Shown here piece by piece: positions 10,273 to 20,887 of a stretch of 64,000 bases of DNA. The translations under genes and the position numbers were made by a program. Numbering within the stretch: the first letter of the stretch is position 1; every line of letters begins with the position of its first letter. This stretch comes from Amaranthus tricolor (taxonomy: Eukaryota > Streptophyta > Magnoliopsida > Caryophyllales > Amaranthaceae). The DNA lies in assembly GCF_026212465.1 (NCBI RefSeq), contig NC_080057.1:26325147-26389146 (forward strand). Direction: 5' to 3'. Under the pieces are notes generated by a model. It worked only from the letters and a program-made list of their open reading frames with translations. It searched no databases and was not told the DNA's origin.

Positions 10273-10505
10273 ATTTGCCTTGAGTAAACTTGGGTACCCG
10301 ATAACCTGCTATAGTAAATAACTCACCTAGAAAACGAAACTGAAAATTAATGTAAAATTAGAAAAAAAATAAAAAATAAGATAAAAAAATCATAATCTTT
10401 TTCCAACATTTCTTAAATATTTTTTTCGACATTTTTTTAATTTATTTTTTTAAAATAAAACTTGCTATAGCAAGTCATAAGGTTAACGGGTTTACTTTAG
10501 ACAAA
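10273..10505. mobile_element. Inverted-repeat element between B1 and C1 (MITE-like)
   Basis: ATTTGCCTTGAGTAAAC ... CCTGCTATAG at the left is matched in inverse orientation by CTTGCTATAGCAAG ... GTTTACTTTAGACAAAT at the right, with an AT-rich centre. The arms are about 40 bp and about 70% alike. Size and structure fit a decayed MITE. I cannot place a target duplication. Confidence 0.5.
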
Positions 10506-10866
10506 TACTCTTCGAACTTGGAATTACTCAATGTTAATCAATATGTCTAACTAATATAAGAAAATCATAAAAAAATTGAATTATTTTAGATAATTTCAGC
10601 TACTTTTGTCAGAGATCGTCTATCTGTGAACAAGTACTAAGTAATTTAGCACATATAAGTTTAGAAAATTAGCAACTTAACTAATATTTAGTGGTATCCA
10701 AACAATTTTAGAGCTTTTAATATTACAGCAACAAACCTACAACTATTTACTAGTATCATAATAGCAACATTTACCCAACAATATTTACAAAACTAATCAA
10801 ATCGTTAATATAACAGTAAGAATACTAGATAATGTGCGTGCCATGTGTGTCTTGGATTTGTGTTGG

Positions 10867-10871
<5 letters not shown>

Positions 10872-10939
<68 letters not shown>
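10872..10939. repeat. (AT)n downstream of C1
   Basis: Pure AT tract in the 3' flank of C1. It is the inverted counterpart of the long (AT)n downstream of the A copies; both adjoin GAGTGTATAGTAGTGAATAC or its complement. Confidence 0.95.
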
Positions 10940-10942
<3 letters not shown>

Positions 10943-11231
10943 TGTATAGTAGTGAATACTAGTGACTATACGATACAAGTGTAACAAATAAATTAAACTG
11001 ATAATATTATAATGACTATGAGATCCAATGAAAAACCAATAAAATTGATAAAAACAATTAAAGAATAAATTACATAAAAATAAAACTACAATTTTATTGA
11101 TAGTAATAGTAATATGCAATTGCATAACCTTTATTTGATCTAACCTAAAAAAAATTAAATTGAGAAAAGAAGGGCATTATTTTGCTAAACTAAAAATAAA
11201 ATCATCCATGAACAAACTATACTATACTCTA

Positions 11232-11834
11232 TTAACTACGGCGTCGTCTTGGCTTTGAAGGAGGAGCAATGGGGCCCGCAGTGGTTCGAAAATCCCGAAC
11301 AATGACGTCATTTGGACAAAAATGAAACGACATAGTTTCATCTGATCCATTCCTAGCATTGTCGAACTTGAAGCAAACATCACATTGTCGTCTATGATGA
11401 ACTTTATCATAACTACTACTATTACTTCTTCCATTACCAGAAGAATAAGAACAAGCAGCATCATGACTAAATCGCCTTAAACCTTCGTAATTCAAATCAT
11501 AATAAATATTTATTGAATTTAAACTCAAAGAATTTTCCCAATCTCTCTCTTTCACTTCCACCATTTCCATATAATCAGAACACCTTCTACGAAGCACCAC
11601 ATTAGGAATAACTTCACTTGTAGAATCATTTCTTATTGAAGAGAAAATGAATTTATTGATTGGGATTGCGATTTGATGATGATTTTGATTATTGTGTTCC
11701 AGATAGACTGTAATTGAATGAGGTAATTCATAAAAATCAGGGTTGATTGCAATTGGGATTGTACCACAATCTGATTCTGTTAAGCCATTCAAGAATTTCA
11801 CTCGGAAAAGATTAGACAAATTGATGGCCGCCAT
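11232..11834 (-). CDS. Gene C1, uncharacterised ~200-aa family
   Basis: Intact 200-codon single-exon frame, paralogous to B and closest to pseudogene A. It opens MAAINLSNLFRVKFLNG and keeps PHSITVYLEHN, IAIPINKFIF, a Ser/Gly/Asn linker at about 128-142, Cys151-x2-Cys154, His171-x-Cys173, and tail PRRRRS. It differs from B mainly in the acidic/His segment at 46-53 and in the linker, yet the Cys/His set is unchanged. Transcription would run leftwards in tandem with B and head-to-head with the next A copy. Its upstream region carries a duplicated promoter segment and then a copia U3 remnant. Function unknown. Confidence 0.72.
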   Translation of the reverse strand: MAAINLSNLFRVKFLNGLTESDCGTIPIAINPDFYELPHSITVYLEHNNQNHHQIAIPINKFIFSSIRNDSTSEVIPNVVLRRRCSDYMEMVEVKERDWENSLSLNSINIYYDLNYEGLRRFSHDAACSYSSGNGRSNSSSYDKVHHRRQCDVCFKFDNARNGSDETMSFHFCPNDVIVRDFRTTAGPIAPPSKPRRRRS

Positions 11835-11920
11835 TAGAGCTAGCTAATATTCTTAATTCAAACTCGAAAAGCAAACAAGGGTTTTAATTAATGAATAGCT
11901 AATTGTAGGAAGTTAGGGAG

Positions 11921-12020
11921 TTTAATATTTTATTTTCAGAAAATAATGAGGGAGAATTAAGGAAAAATATTGTTTTAGGGAATAGCCAGTTGTAGCCTGC
12001 AGGGGGTTTTATATTTTATT
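11921..12020 (-). promoter_or_regulatory. Duplicated promoter segment upstream of C1
   Basis: Two related segments lie in tandem on the minus strand. The distal one (about 12004-12024) has CTGAAAATAAAATATAAAAC, like the A promoter. The proximal one (about 11918-11938) has a decayed form (AATAAAATATTAAACTCCC). Each is followed by a CTACAA-type motif. The same duplication is seen in C2-C4. Confidence 0.45.
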
Positions 12021-12208
12021 TTCAGAAAAAAATGAGTATTATTCAGAAATAATATTGTACGTTTTACTAATTTAAATTAAAAAAAGGTTTTGATTACTTT
12101 AATTTGTGGGCGGTTATTCAAGAGAAAAATTAGGATGTAGAAGTAGTTAGGCGGGTGGTTTTTATTAGATTATGTAGAAAAATTAGGATGTAGTTAGCGG
12201 TTATTCAA

Positions 12209-12457
12209 TAGTGTACCTTATAATAAAAAAAATTAGGGTTAAGAAAATACAAAAGAAACCGTCAAAAACTAAGAGTAACCGGCCAAAAACGTGCCAAAAC
12301 TAACTTCCCGCGAAAATCGCAGTGCTCCGCGCCCCGCGTAGATCTACGCCTCCCACATAAAACTCCGCGGTCCGCGCACAGCCTTGTGCCTGGCGACCTG
12401 CGTTATCCATTTCCCAAATCTTCATCCCATATAATGACTTGTTCGAGTCACTATATT
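12209..12457 (-). mobile_element. Copia LTR remnant (U3 part) upstream of C1
   Basis: It matches the 5314-5547 part of the 523-bp LTR. The R-U5 part and the TATA box are gone; the break lies at the TATA (ATAGTGTACC here, ATAGTATACC in the full LTR). It also has an extra GTAGATCTACGCC segment not in the flanking blocks. The other end is interrupted by the gypsy-type LTR. The last LTR bases and the polypurine tract resume at 14952. Confidence 0.8.
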
Positions 12458-12924
12458 TGTAACAGTCCGGTTTAAGCGACCCGGAAATCCATATAAAAAA
12501 ACAAATTCCGGTTCACTCTTTGGACTCCAGAGAAGACTCTTCTCTGTAGGACCGTCAACGTTCCGTCGATAAAGAAATACAGTTAAAGCAGAAACAGTAC
12601 CAACGAGAAAAGGTAATAAGTCAGCGGAAGCTCTAACGTAAAACTCGAGAGCCTAAAGGCCTCTTAAAAAAACTAATCGAAATAGCGGAAGCGAAAAGAA
12701 AACTACACTATAATACATAGTCTTGCTTATTACAGGTTCTACGTCGAGATCTCACTCCAGACTCCACCTGCAATCAACCTACTAGTCGTCATAAGACAAC
12801 ACAGTAGGTTCCAAAGAAACACACCAATACACGTCAGAGACTTCATACAAATATCAAACAGGTTGAATACAAGCAGAATGTTCATCCTAACATGCATAGG
12901 CTCTAATACATTTATTATTAATTA

Positions 12925-13172
12925 ATCCCAACTTATAACGTTGTCCGTCCAGTTCGGGTCGCTCAAGTATAAACCATTCTTTATTAGATAATTCCAACTT
13001 GTAACGTTGTCCGTCCTGTTCGGGTCGCCAAAGGCTAAAGTATGCATACCCCCATGGTGACCGTAATGATCCAAAACTGTCATGGGAACAATAATTGTAA
13101 TAATCCAAACCAATACGTTAACCCCTTTGGGTAACATAATCCAACCAAACGTCAACCCCTTTGGGTGACAAA
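12925..13172. repeat. Short tandem repeats inside the solo LTR
   Basis: Two copies of a segment centred on AACGTTGTCCGTCC-GTTCGGGTCGC lie about 74 bp apart (12937-13029). A second pair, ACGTTAACCCCTTTGGGT and ACGTCAACCCCTTTGGGT, is about 37 bp apart (13113-13168). Such subrepeats are common in long gypsy LTRs. Confidence 0.7.
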
Positions 13173-13938
13173 CACATAAATTCTCAATTTCTAATTAATT
13201 TCTTTCTAATTATTTGAAGTGTCTAATCCTCATGTGATTTACAATGCCTTGATTAGAAATGAAACAACACTACTTGCACAACTACATATACAGTATGGTC
13301 TAAGCGTGTACCTTTAAGCGCTGCAAACAACAATGCTCAAGCACAACTGAAATTTCGCCCTCTTATAAATTGAGGTCCTAAATAACACACACACAAAACG
13401 ATCACGTATTAGGACGTGTTTACACATTTAATCCACTCCATATGCCAAAATATCACTAAGACTAGATAATTTTTAATTGTTTACATCCAATTCCCAAAGG
13501 TTTCAAATTTCACATTCTGACCAGAAACTTTAAGGGCCATTTAGGACATATTAGAAAATTCAAATGAAAAATCCGACATCGCCATTGCGTTCGGAACGCG
13601 TCCAGTACCTTGGGTACCAATTTTCGTAATTTCTAGCATCCATTTACTATTTTTAATTATTTTAAGCGTTTAACGAGTTTTTAACGCAACGGTGCTTAAA
13701 ACAACGGAAAACAACTAACGTTTCCGAGTCGGCACCTTTAACGAGGTAGCTCAGTTGCTGTCCGAATACATATACATATATTTTTTTTAAAATCCTCATT
13801 ATTATTATTTTATATATACATTATCAACCCCCTTTTCTTTTAAAACTCATGACCAAAATAATTCTAGCAAGAACACATCCACAAAATTCTTCAAGAGACT
13901 TGAAATTTCATAAATTATGATAACTAAATTAAATAACT

Positions 13939-14281
13939 TAATTCTCTTAGCAAATTAAATTTTGTAGAGAATTATAAAACCAAATCACCCTTTAAAAAAA
14001 ATCAAGACACATATATATATAAATATAACACAATCCTTCTAACAAATCAAATTTTGCTAAAGGATTATTAAACCCTTGGATGACTACATAACCTAATCCA
14101 TACCAACTTAATTTCTACTAACAAATTGAAATTTAGTTAGAGAAATTTAAACCATAAAAGAAATTTATTTGAATATCAACGAAACTCAATTCTTATAACA
14201 AATTTAAACTTTGTTACAGAATATAAATCAAGAACATAACTTAATCCTTTTAACAAAATTAAGGTTTATTAAAGGATTGTT
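13939..14281. repeat. Series of five related hairpin repeats in the solo LTR
   Basis: Five diverged copies of a 35-40-bp palindromic motif occur about every 60-90 bp, of the type AATCCTTCTAACAAA ... TTTGCTAAAGGATT. They lie near 13939, 14032, 14107, 14186 and 14240. The stems differ in sequence, but both arms of each copy change together. Confidence 0.6.
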
Positions 14282-14951
14282 AAAGAAAATTACATAAAAA
14301 AAAATATATACTCAATCCTCCTCAAAGTCATAGGATATCATCATACATAAAAATATAATTCATCTTAGAAAATCTTGTATATAAAATCTATAACTAGCAA
14401 TTTCAATTAAACTTATCCCTTTGATCAAAAGATTGAATAGAAGAACAAGAGAACAATTTATTTTTTTTTTTGCTTTGAAATGTCGAACCAAAGAGGCAAA
14501 GGAGAGAATTTTTCTGATTTTTCTTTGTTCACTTGGAAGTTTAGAAGAGTGAAGAATTCAAATGGTGTTCACAAGGATTAATAGTCAATTAAGGAGTAAG
14601 CTTAATGTGTCATAATACCCACTTATGAAAGGAGTTACAAGACTCCTCCCATTACACTACCTAACCGGCCACCCCTTCCCTTTCCCTATTTTTTTTTGTT
14701 AATTAATTAATTAATTAATTAAGTAACTGTTTTATTATTATTTTTTTTGAAAACAGAAAAGAAACGCTACATGACAACAGCGTACGCGATAAAACGCGTT
14801 ACCGTTAAAATTTTAACTTACTTTATTTCTTATAATTAACTATGTATAATAGTACAATTCAATATTACTTATTTATTTTATTTTATTATACTCTATTTTA
14901 TTATATTTTATTTATTTTTAATCCCGATAAATTACGGGGTGTTACAATATT

Positions 14952-16060
14952 TCAACAATCTCCACCTTGACGAGAACACATAGTCAACCACTACCTCATC
15001 AAACCATAGTGAAGCAAAACCATTCTCAAGCCAAACACGATGCAAAGCTTAAGCATAAGCCATACATCCCGACAAGTCTGAAATAAAACTCATCCCGATA
15101 AGTCTTCAACTAAGACCTATCACATACTCGTTTCCAAGTATAACAACTCATAACGCTCAACTAGCATCACAAGTTCACTCATAATGCTTCATATGCATCA
15201 CGAGTCCACGAGGCAAGTTCCACCTTGAGGTTGTGCACACCTCCACCAGCGAGCTCCCTCACACCGCCCCTAAGGGCCTATGCTAATGAATCCAGCATAG
15301 TAAAGAATCTACTAGGACTGTCACCCATCCTACCTTCTTTACCTTTATCTTCATGTACGTGCATTCCGAATGAAATCTGACCATACCATGGTTTTCCCGA
15401 ACATCAAGTAATTGATCGCTAAACAAACAATCATAGTACATAAAAGCTAACCAAGGTTGATCACAAAGAACCATCACCGAGATCATAACACAATCAAACT
15501 CAGCGAACACAACCCAAGGTTTAATCGATGTAACAAAGCACTTAACATCATTCCCGTACATAAGAAACACAACAGCTGATCTAAGCAAATAGTAGAGAGA
15601 ACAAATCTCTACCTGCCAGTGCCCCCACCCAGGTTGGGTCACAAACCTGCAAATGACACTTCTGGCATGCGCAAAACAAGTACACGGCACAACATGCTTC
15701 AAACACCGAACCATAACTCTAGACATGTAGACCGACTTAGCCTCAAAATGAGGTGAAGTAATTGAGCTAGGTAACACTACCAGTCTGTACAAAAGTTCCC
15801 AAACTCTGCTCATAGGTAAAGTCATAGCAAGCCACTGCGCCCGCTCACTATACTCTACTACGTGTTGGAGATCCAAGTGACTCCACAAAAATGGCTACCA
15901 ACCTTACCAATCTCACAAGGTTCAATGCATAACCTACAACACTTATAGCAACCAAAACAACACTCCCTATAGCCAACCTATTAGACTTCTCGATAACACA
16001 TATTGTTGGGAAATCAGTGAAATTTCGTATTATTCAGGGTAATTTTTCTTTATTATTATT
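14952..16060 (-). mobile_element. Copia LTR tip and internal region, unit 1
   Basis: TCAACA followed by ATCTCCACCTTG is the end of the split LTR and the polypurine tract on the minus strand. The internal region follows, including the pol remnant at 15283-15888. The unit lacks the 5' LTR. Confidence 0.75.
15283..15888 (-). pseudogene. Copia pol remnant (RT end-RNase H), unit 1
   Basis: 201 codons without a stop, homologous to the split remnant at 5875-7412. It keeps the degenerate VICRFVTQPGWGHWQ and LLDVREN-MVRFH stretches. The open frame is probably luck plus recent amplification, because the residues needed for RNase H are not preserved. Confidence 0.7.
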
Positions 16061-16076
16061 ATTATTATTCTTATTA

Positions 16077-16438
16077 GAAAAATTTGCAAAGAAACACCTT
16101 ATAAAATCAGTTTTTTGTAAAAAAACACCTTTTAAATATTTTTTGTAAAAAAACACTTATTAAGAGACTTTTTATTAAAAAAAAAACATTAAATCAGTTT
16201 TCGGTGACTTTTGTCAACTTTCAGGCGTTGACTATGCCATTTGAGCTCAAAAGTCAATGCCTGAAAGTTGACAAATGGCATAGTCAACGCTTGAAAGTTG
16301 ACAAAAGTCAGCGGAAACTGATTTAAGGTGTTTTTTTTAATAAAAAGTCTCTTAAAATGTGTTTTTCTACAAAAAAAATTTTTAAAGGTGTTTTTTTTAC
16401 AAATAACTGGTTTTATAAAGTATTTCTTTGCAAATTAC
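16077..16438. mobile_element. Foldback MITE, unit 1
   Basis: A 362-bp near-perfect palindrome. The left arm AATTTGCAAAGAAACACCTT returns as the complement at the right end (TATTTCTTTGCAAATTAC). Inside are inverted copies of GTCAACTTTCAGGCGTTGAC with CATAGTCAACG. It is flanked by TCTTATTA on both sides (16069-16076, 16439-16446), an 8-bp target duplication, though the (TTA)n context makes this weak. No coding capacity. The flanking blocks at 7414 and 57480 lack it. Confidence 0.75.
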
Positions 16439-16446
16439 TCTTATTA

Positions 16447-16904
16447 TTATTATTATTATTATTATTTTGTATCTATATCAAATAGTATTATATAATTTCT
16501 GATTCAAATAAGTCCACTATTATACATGTTGAATATTTTAAAAATAGAGATGACTAATACATTAAACTATATAGTGCAAATAATATTATTTTTTTAATTT
16601 TTACAAGTATGTTAGAAATACATTATTATCGTTGTGTATCACACTAGTAATCTACAAGTAAAAGTAATGTAATAAAAACCTCCGATCCCGTCTAACTTCT
16701 TCCCAATAATTCTATTGATAATCGCTAATAAATAGAAGTAATCAAAACCTTTTTTAAGTTCCGAATAATATTTCCGAATAATTCTCCCATATTTTTTTCT
16801 GAATATAAAATATAAAACCCCCTAACTTCCTACAATTAGCTATTAATTTGGCAAAACCCATCGTAGCTTGTTGAGTTTGAATTAAAAAATACTAGCTCTA
16901 ACTA
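16447..16904 (+). promoter_or_regulatory. A2 upstream region
   Basis: Short (ATT)n, then about 430 bp of AT-rich sequence leading to the TATA region at 16804-16817. The last 200 bp are related, in inverse orientation, to the upstream region of gene C (AAGTAATCAAAACCTTTTTT in both). Confidence 0.4.
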
Positions 16905-17550
16905 ATGGCTATCAATTTGTCTACTCTTTTTCAAGTGAAATTCTTAAATGGCTTGACAGAATCAGATTGGAGTATAATTCCAATTGCGATCAACCCTAAT
17001 TTTTATGAATTACCTCATCAAATTACAATCTATTTGAAACACAATGATCAAAAGCATCATCAAATCGCAATCCCAATCAATAAATTCATTTTCTCTTCAA
17101 TAAAAAATGATTCTACAGGTGAAGTTGTTCCTAATGTAGTATTTCGTAGAAGGTGTTCTGATTATACGGAAATGGTGAAAGTGGAAGACAGAGATTGGGA
17201 AAATTCTTTTAGTTTAAATTCAATAAATATTTATTTATGATTTGAATTATGGAGGTTTAAAGAGATTTAGTCATGATGCTGCTTCTTCTTCTGGTAATGA
17301 AAGAAGTATTAGTAGTACTGATGATAAAGTTCATCATAGACGACAATGTGATGTATGCTTCAAGTTCAACAATGCTAGAACTGGATCAGATGAAACGATG
17401 TCGTTTCATTTCTGTCCAAACGACGTCGTTGTTTGGGATTTTCGAACCTCTGCGGGTCCCATTGCTCCTCCTTCAAAGCTAAGACGATGGCGTAATGAAG
17501 TATACTATAGTTTGTTCATGGATGATTTTATTTTTAGTTTAGCAAAATAA
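16905..17550 (+). pseudogene. Pseudogene A2
   Basis: It has the shared one-base insertion with TGA at 17238-17240 but not the early TAA of A1. The two halves are open on either side (111 and about 103 codons). A Trp replaces Arg in the basic tail, and the stop is lost as in A1. Whether a truncated 111-residue N-terminal product is made is unknown. Confidence 0.85.
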
Positions 17551-17783
17551 TGCCCTTCTTTTGTCAATTTAATTTTTTTAGGTTAGATCAAATAAAGGTT
17601 ATGCAATTGCATATTACTATTACTATCAAGAAAATTGTAGTTTTATTTTTATGTAATTGATTCTTTAATTGTTTTTATCAATTTTATTGGTTTTTCATTT
17701 CATCTCATAGTCATTATAATATTTTCAATTTAATTTATTTGTTACACTTGTATTGTATAGTCACTAGTATTCACTACTATACA

Positions 17784-18379
<596 letters not shown>

Positions 18380-18436
18380 TAATACCAATACAAATCCAAG
18401 ATACACTTAAAAAGAGTTAATACCAATACTTTTAAA

Positions 18437-18845
18437 TCTATAACTATTACTAAAACAAAATACTGCTAATGTCATTACTTTTCAAAATTGCTTACGTGTC
18501 ACTTTTTTAATAAAAAATTTTCATCAAAAATTTAATGATGATGTCATCGTTATAATGATTTTTGTTAATATCTTTGCTTTTATTTCTTTCTAAATATGAC
18601 TATAATATTATTTATATTTATTGATTTTTTTCTTTTTAGGCCACATCATTTAATATATTAGAAACTCATAAAAGTATATTTTATTTTAATTTTTTCAAGT
18701 TTTTTATAAAATCTTTATCATTTTTTTTATTAAATGAGTATATGATACTTTGAGATTTAAAAGATGAAGCCGTAATTTTTTTTTTGTTTATACAAATATG
18801 TCATAAATTTTTTATAAAGTTGTGCATCGCACGACCATTATATAG
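18437..18845 (+). mobile_element. Helitron-like nonautonomous element, unit 2
   Basis: It begins A|TCTATAACTATTACTAAAAC and ends with a small hairpin GTGCATCGCAC followed 10-15 bases later by the 3' terminus. In A4-A6 copies the terminus is CTAG|T; here it is mutated to ATAG|T. TC start, 3' hairpin, CTAG end and A/T insertion context fit Helitrons. No RepHel gene. The C side of the unit has a deleted relative ending in the same CTAGT. Confidence 0.6.
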
Positions 18846-19377
18846 TATTCTTACTGTTATATACTACCTCCATATTATTACTTTTTCCCATTTTAGATTT
18901 TTGTCAATTAAATAAAGTTTTAACGTAAGTAATTACTATTTACTAATGTATAAAAAAATATTGTTAAATTTGTTTTGCACACTTTTATAATGGTAGTCGT
19001 TAGATATTAACGATTTGATTAGTTTTGTAAATATTGTTGGGTAAATGTTGCTATTATGATACTAGTAAATAGTTGTAGTTTTGTTGCTGTAATATCAAAA
19101 GCTCTAAAATTATCGTTTGGATACCACTAAATTTTAGTTAAATTGCTAATTTTCTAAACTTATATGTGTTAATTTTCTAAATTTATATGTGCTAATTTTC
19201 TAAACTTATGATTTCAGCTACTCTGATGAGAGATCGTCTATCCGTAAATAAGCATAGAAAAATGATACATAACTCTAAATTAAAGAGAGTAAAAAAATAA
19301 TATTAATGAATATGAGTGTGTAGCTAGTAGTGAATACTATTTACTATGTCATACAAGTGTAACAAGCAGATTAAATA
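18846..19377. other. Spacer, inverted relative of the C 3' flank
   Basis: No gene. Much of it (TTGCTATTATGATACTAGTA and neighbours) is the reverse complement of 10590-10830 downstream of C1, so it belongs to the A/C inverted repeat. Confidence 0.6.
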
Positions 19378-19631
19378 CTTGATCCGTTTTAAATTAGTCG
19401 CAATATTAGTAATATTTCCACGATCATTCATTCTTAATTTTTAATTAATTCTTAATATATAAGTTAACCATAGTTAAGTGGAATCTTGTTAATTTGTCTC
19501 GAAGCAAAGATTATTAATATCAAAATTTTATATTTTTTATTATATATAATTAGAAATATTAAGGATTGAATTAGTGTATTGGGCTACGTGAAAAAACAAA
19601 TATTATTACAAGTAATTTGAAACGGAAGAAG
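19378..19631. mobile_element. Stowaway-like MITE, complete, unit 2
   Basis: 254 bp between TA dinucleotides (19376-19377 and 19632-19633). Its ends are CTTGATCCGTTTTAAATTAG and AATTTGAAACGGAAGAAG, which are inverted repeats. It matches Stowaway size, TA target and CTCC-TCCGTTT-AAATTA style ends. Confidence 0.75.
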
Positions 19632-19871
19632 TAGAATTAGAACATATTATAATGACTATGAGACAAAGATTCAAAAGAAAAACCAATAAAATTGATAAAA
19701 CAATTAAGGAATTAATTGCATAAAAATAAAATTACAATTTTATTGATAGTAATGCTAATATGCAATTGCATAAACTTTATTTGATCTAACCTACAAAAAA
19801 TTAAATTCACAAAAGAAAGAAATTATTTTCCTAAATTAAAAATAAACGATCCATGAACAATTCCAAAATTA

Positions 19872-20474
19872 TTAATGACGGCGTCTTAGCTTTGAAGGAG
19901 GAGCAATGGGGCCGGCAGTGGATCGAAAATCCCGAACAACGACGTCGTTTGGACACAAATGAAACGGCAACGTTTGACGTGATCCGTTGAGAGCATTGTT
20001 GAACTTGAAGCAAACATCACATTGTGGTCGTCTATGAACATCATCATCAGTACTACTAATACTTCTTCCATTAGCAGAAGAAGAAGAAGCATCATCACTA
20101 AAACCCCATAAACCACCAAAATAAGCGTACATATTATTCAAATAATCATAGTAAACATTTATTGAATTCAAACTCAAAGAATAATTCTCCCTTTCTGATC
20201 TCTCTTCCACCATTTTCATATAATCAGAATTCTTTCTACGAAGCACCAAATTTGGAATAACTTCACCAGTAGAATCATTTTTTATCGACCAGAAAGCGAA
20301 TTTATTGATCGGGATTGTGATTTGACGACGATTATTTTGATTGCGTTCCGGATCAATTGTGATTGCATGAGGTAATTTATCAAAATTAGGGTTCATTTGG
20401 ATTGTACCCCAATCTGATTTTATTACGCCATTGAAGGATTTCACTCGAAAAAGACCAGGGAAATCGATCGCCAT
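19872..20474 (-). CDS. Gene B2
   Basis: The 200-residue prediction is unchanged from B1. The promoter TATA and 3' flank are conserved. It converges with A2, about 2.3 kb away. Confidence 0.72.
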   Translation of the reverse strand: MAIDFPGLFRVKSFNGVIKSDWGTIQMNPNFDKLPHAITIDPERNQNNRRQITIPINKFAFWSIKNDSTGEVIPNLVLRRKNSDYMKMVEERSERENYSLSLNSINVYYDYLNNMYAYFGGLWGFSDDASSSSANGRSISSTDDDVHRRPQCDVCFKFNNALNGSRQTLPFHLCPNDVVVRDFRSTAGPIAPPSKLRRRH

Positions 20475-20887
20475 TAATTAGAGCTAAGCAAGTATTCTTA
20501 ATTCAAAATCCAAACGGGAATTAAGAAGGGTTTTATTTTAGGGATTAGCCAATTATTGTAGGCTGTAGCCGCCTTTATAGACTATTTTTAGAAAAAAATA
20601 AGGGAGTATGAGTATTTTTCGGAAAATATTTCATTAGATTATTTTAGGAAGTTAGGCATGGAATTAATTATTCCTATTTAGAGTAATTTCATTTTGAATA
20701 CTGAAAAACTAAAATGGGATAATTAATAAAGTAAATAATTAAAATCTTATTTTTTTTAATTAATTAATTTATTTAAAAATTTATCATCAAATTGTATTTT
20801 GATTAAAATGGGACAAGAAATACACGTTTCGACGATCTAGCCATCTAGCCTGCTATAGTAGATAATTCAACAAAAACTTTTATGATT

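Larger units (their letters stand above)
12458..14946 (-). mobile_element. Gypsy-type solo LTR, 2489 bp, 5-bp target duplication
   Basis: It begins TGTAACAG and ends TGTTACA (7-bp inverted ends TGTAACA/TGTTACA). It is flanked by the direct repeat ATATT at 12453-12457 and 14947-14951. The uninterrupted site CACTATATTTCAACA is preserved in the full LTRs at about 5540-5553 and 56363-56376. A TG...CA segment this long with a 5-bp duplication and no internal domain is a solo LTR. On the minus strand it opens TGTAACACCCCGTAAT, typical of plant Ty3/gypsy chromovirus LTRs, so I orient it minus (inference). Small open frames inside it (12887-13155) are not genes. Confidence 0.82.
7942..16904. repeat. 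Array unit 1 (A1 to A2)
   Basis: 8963-bp unit. Between A1 and B1 the long (AT)n is reduced to 8828-8846 and fused directly to the right part of the Stowaway-like MITE, so the Helitron-like element and neighbouring sequence are missing. From B1 onward it follows the full unit order: B, inverted-repeat element, (AT)n, C, split copia LTR with gypsy-type solo LTR, copia pol remnant, foldback MITE, A upstream region. Confidence 0.9.

Noticed and set aside
12887..13155. Two minus frames of 73 and 77 codons repeated in each unit
   Set aside because: They lie inside the gypsy-type solo LTR over tandem subrepeats and have no protein-like features.
12458..14946. Possibility that this is a DNA transposon with TGTAACA inverted ends
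   Set aside because: The 5-bp duplication, TG...CA ends and the TGTAACACCCCG opening fit an LTR better; no transposase or long TIR is present.
15830..15890. EYSERAQWL, which resembles the N-terminus of vacuolar iron transporter homologs
   Set aside because: The rest of the frame does not follow that family; it continues into degenerate copia RT/RNase H motifs, so the nine-residue likeness is chance.
17273..17482. 70-80-codon frames beginning MMLLLLL inside every family member
   Set aside because: They are alternative-frame readings of the Ser-rich linker (TCTTCTTCT) of the real genes; the same occurs within A, B, C and D copies.
16905..17550. Programmed frameshift as the reason for the broken A frame
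   Set aside because: No slippery heptamer and downstream structure is evident, and A1/A6 also have a plain nonsense codon. A simple pseudogene is more likely.
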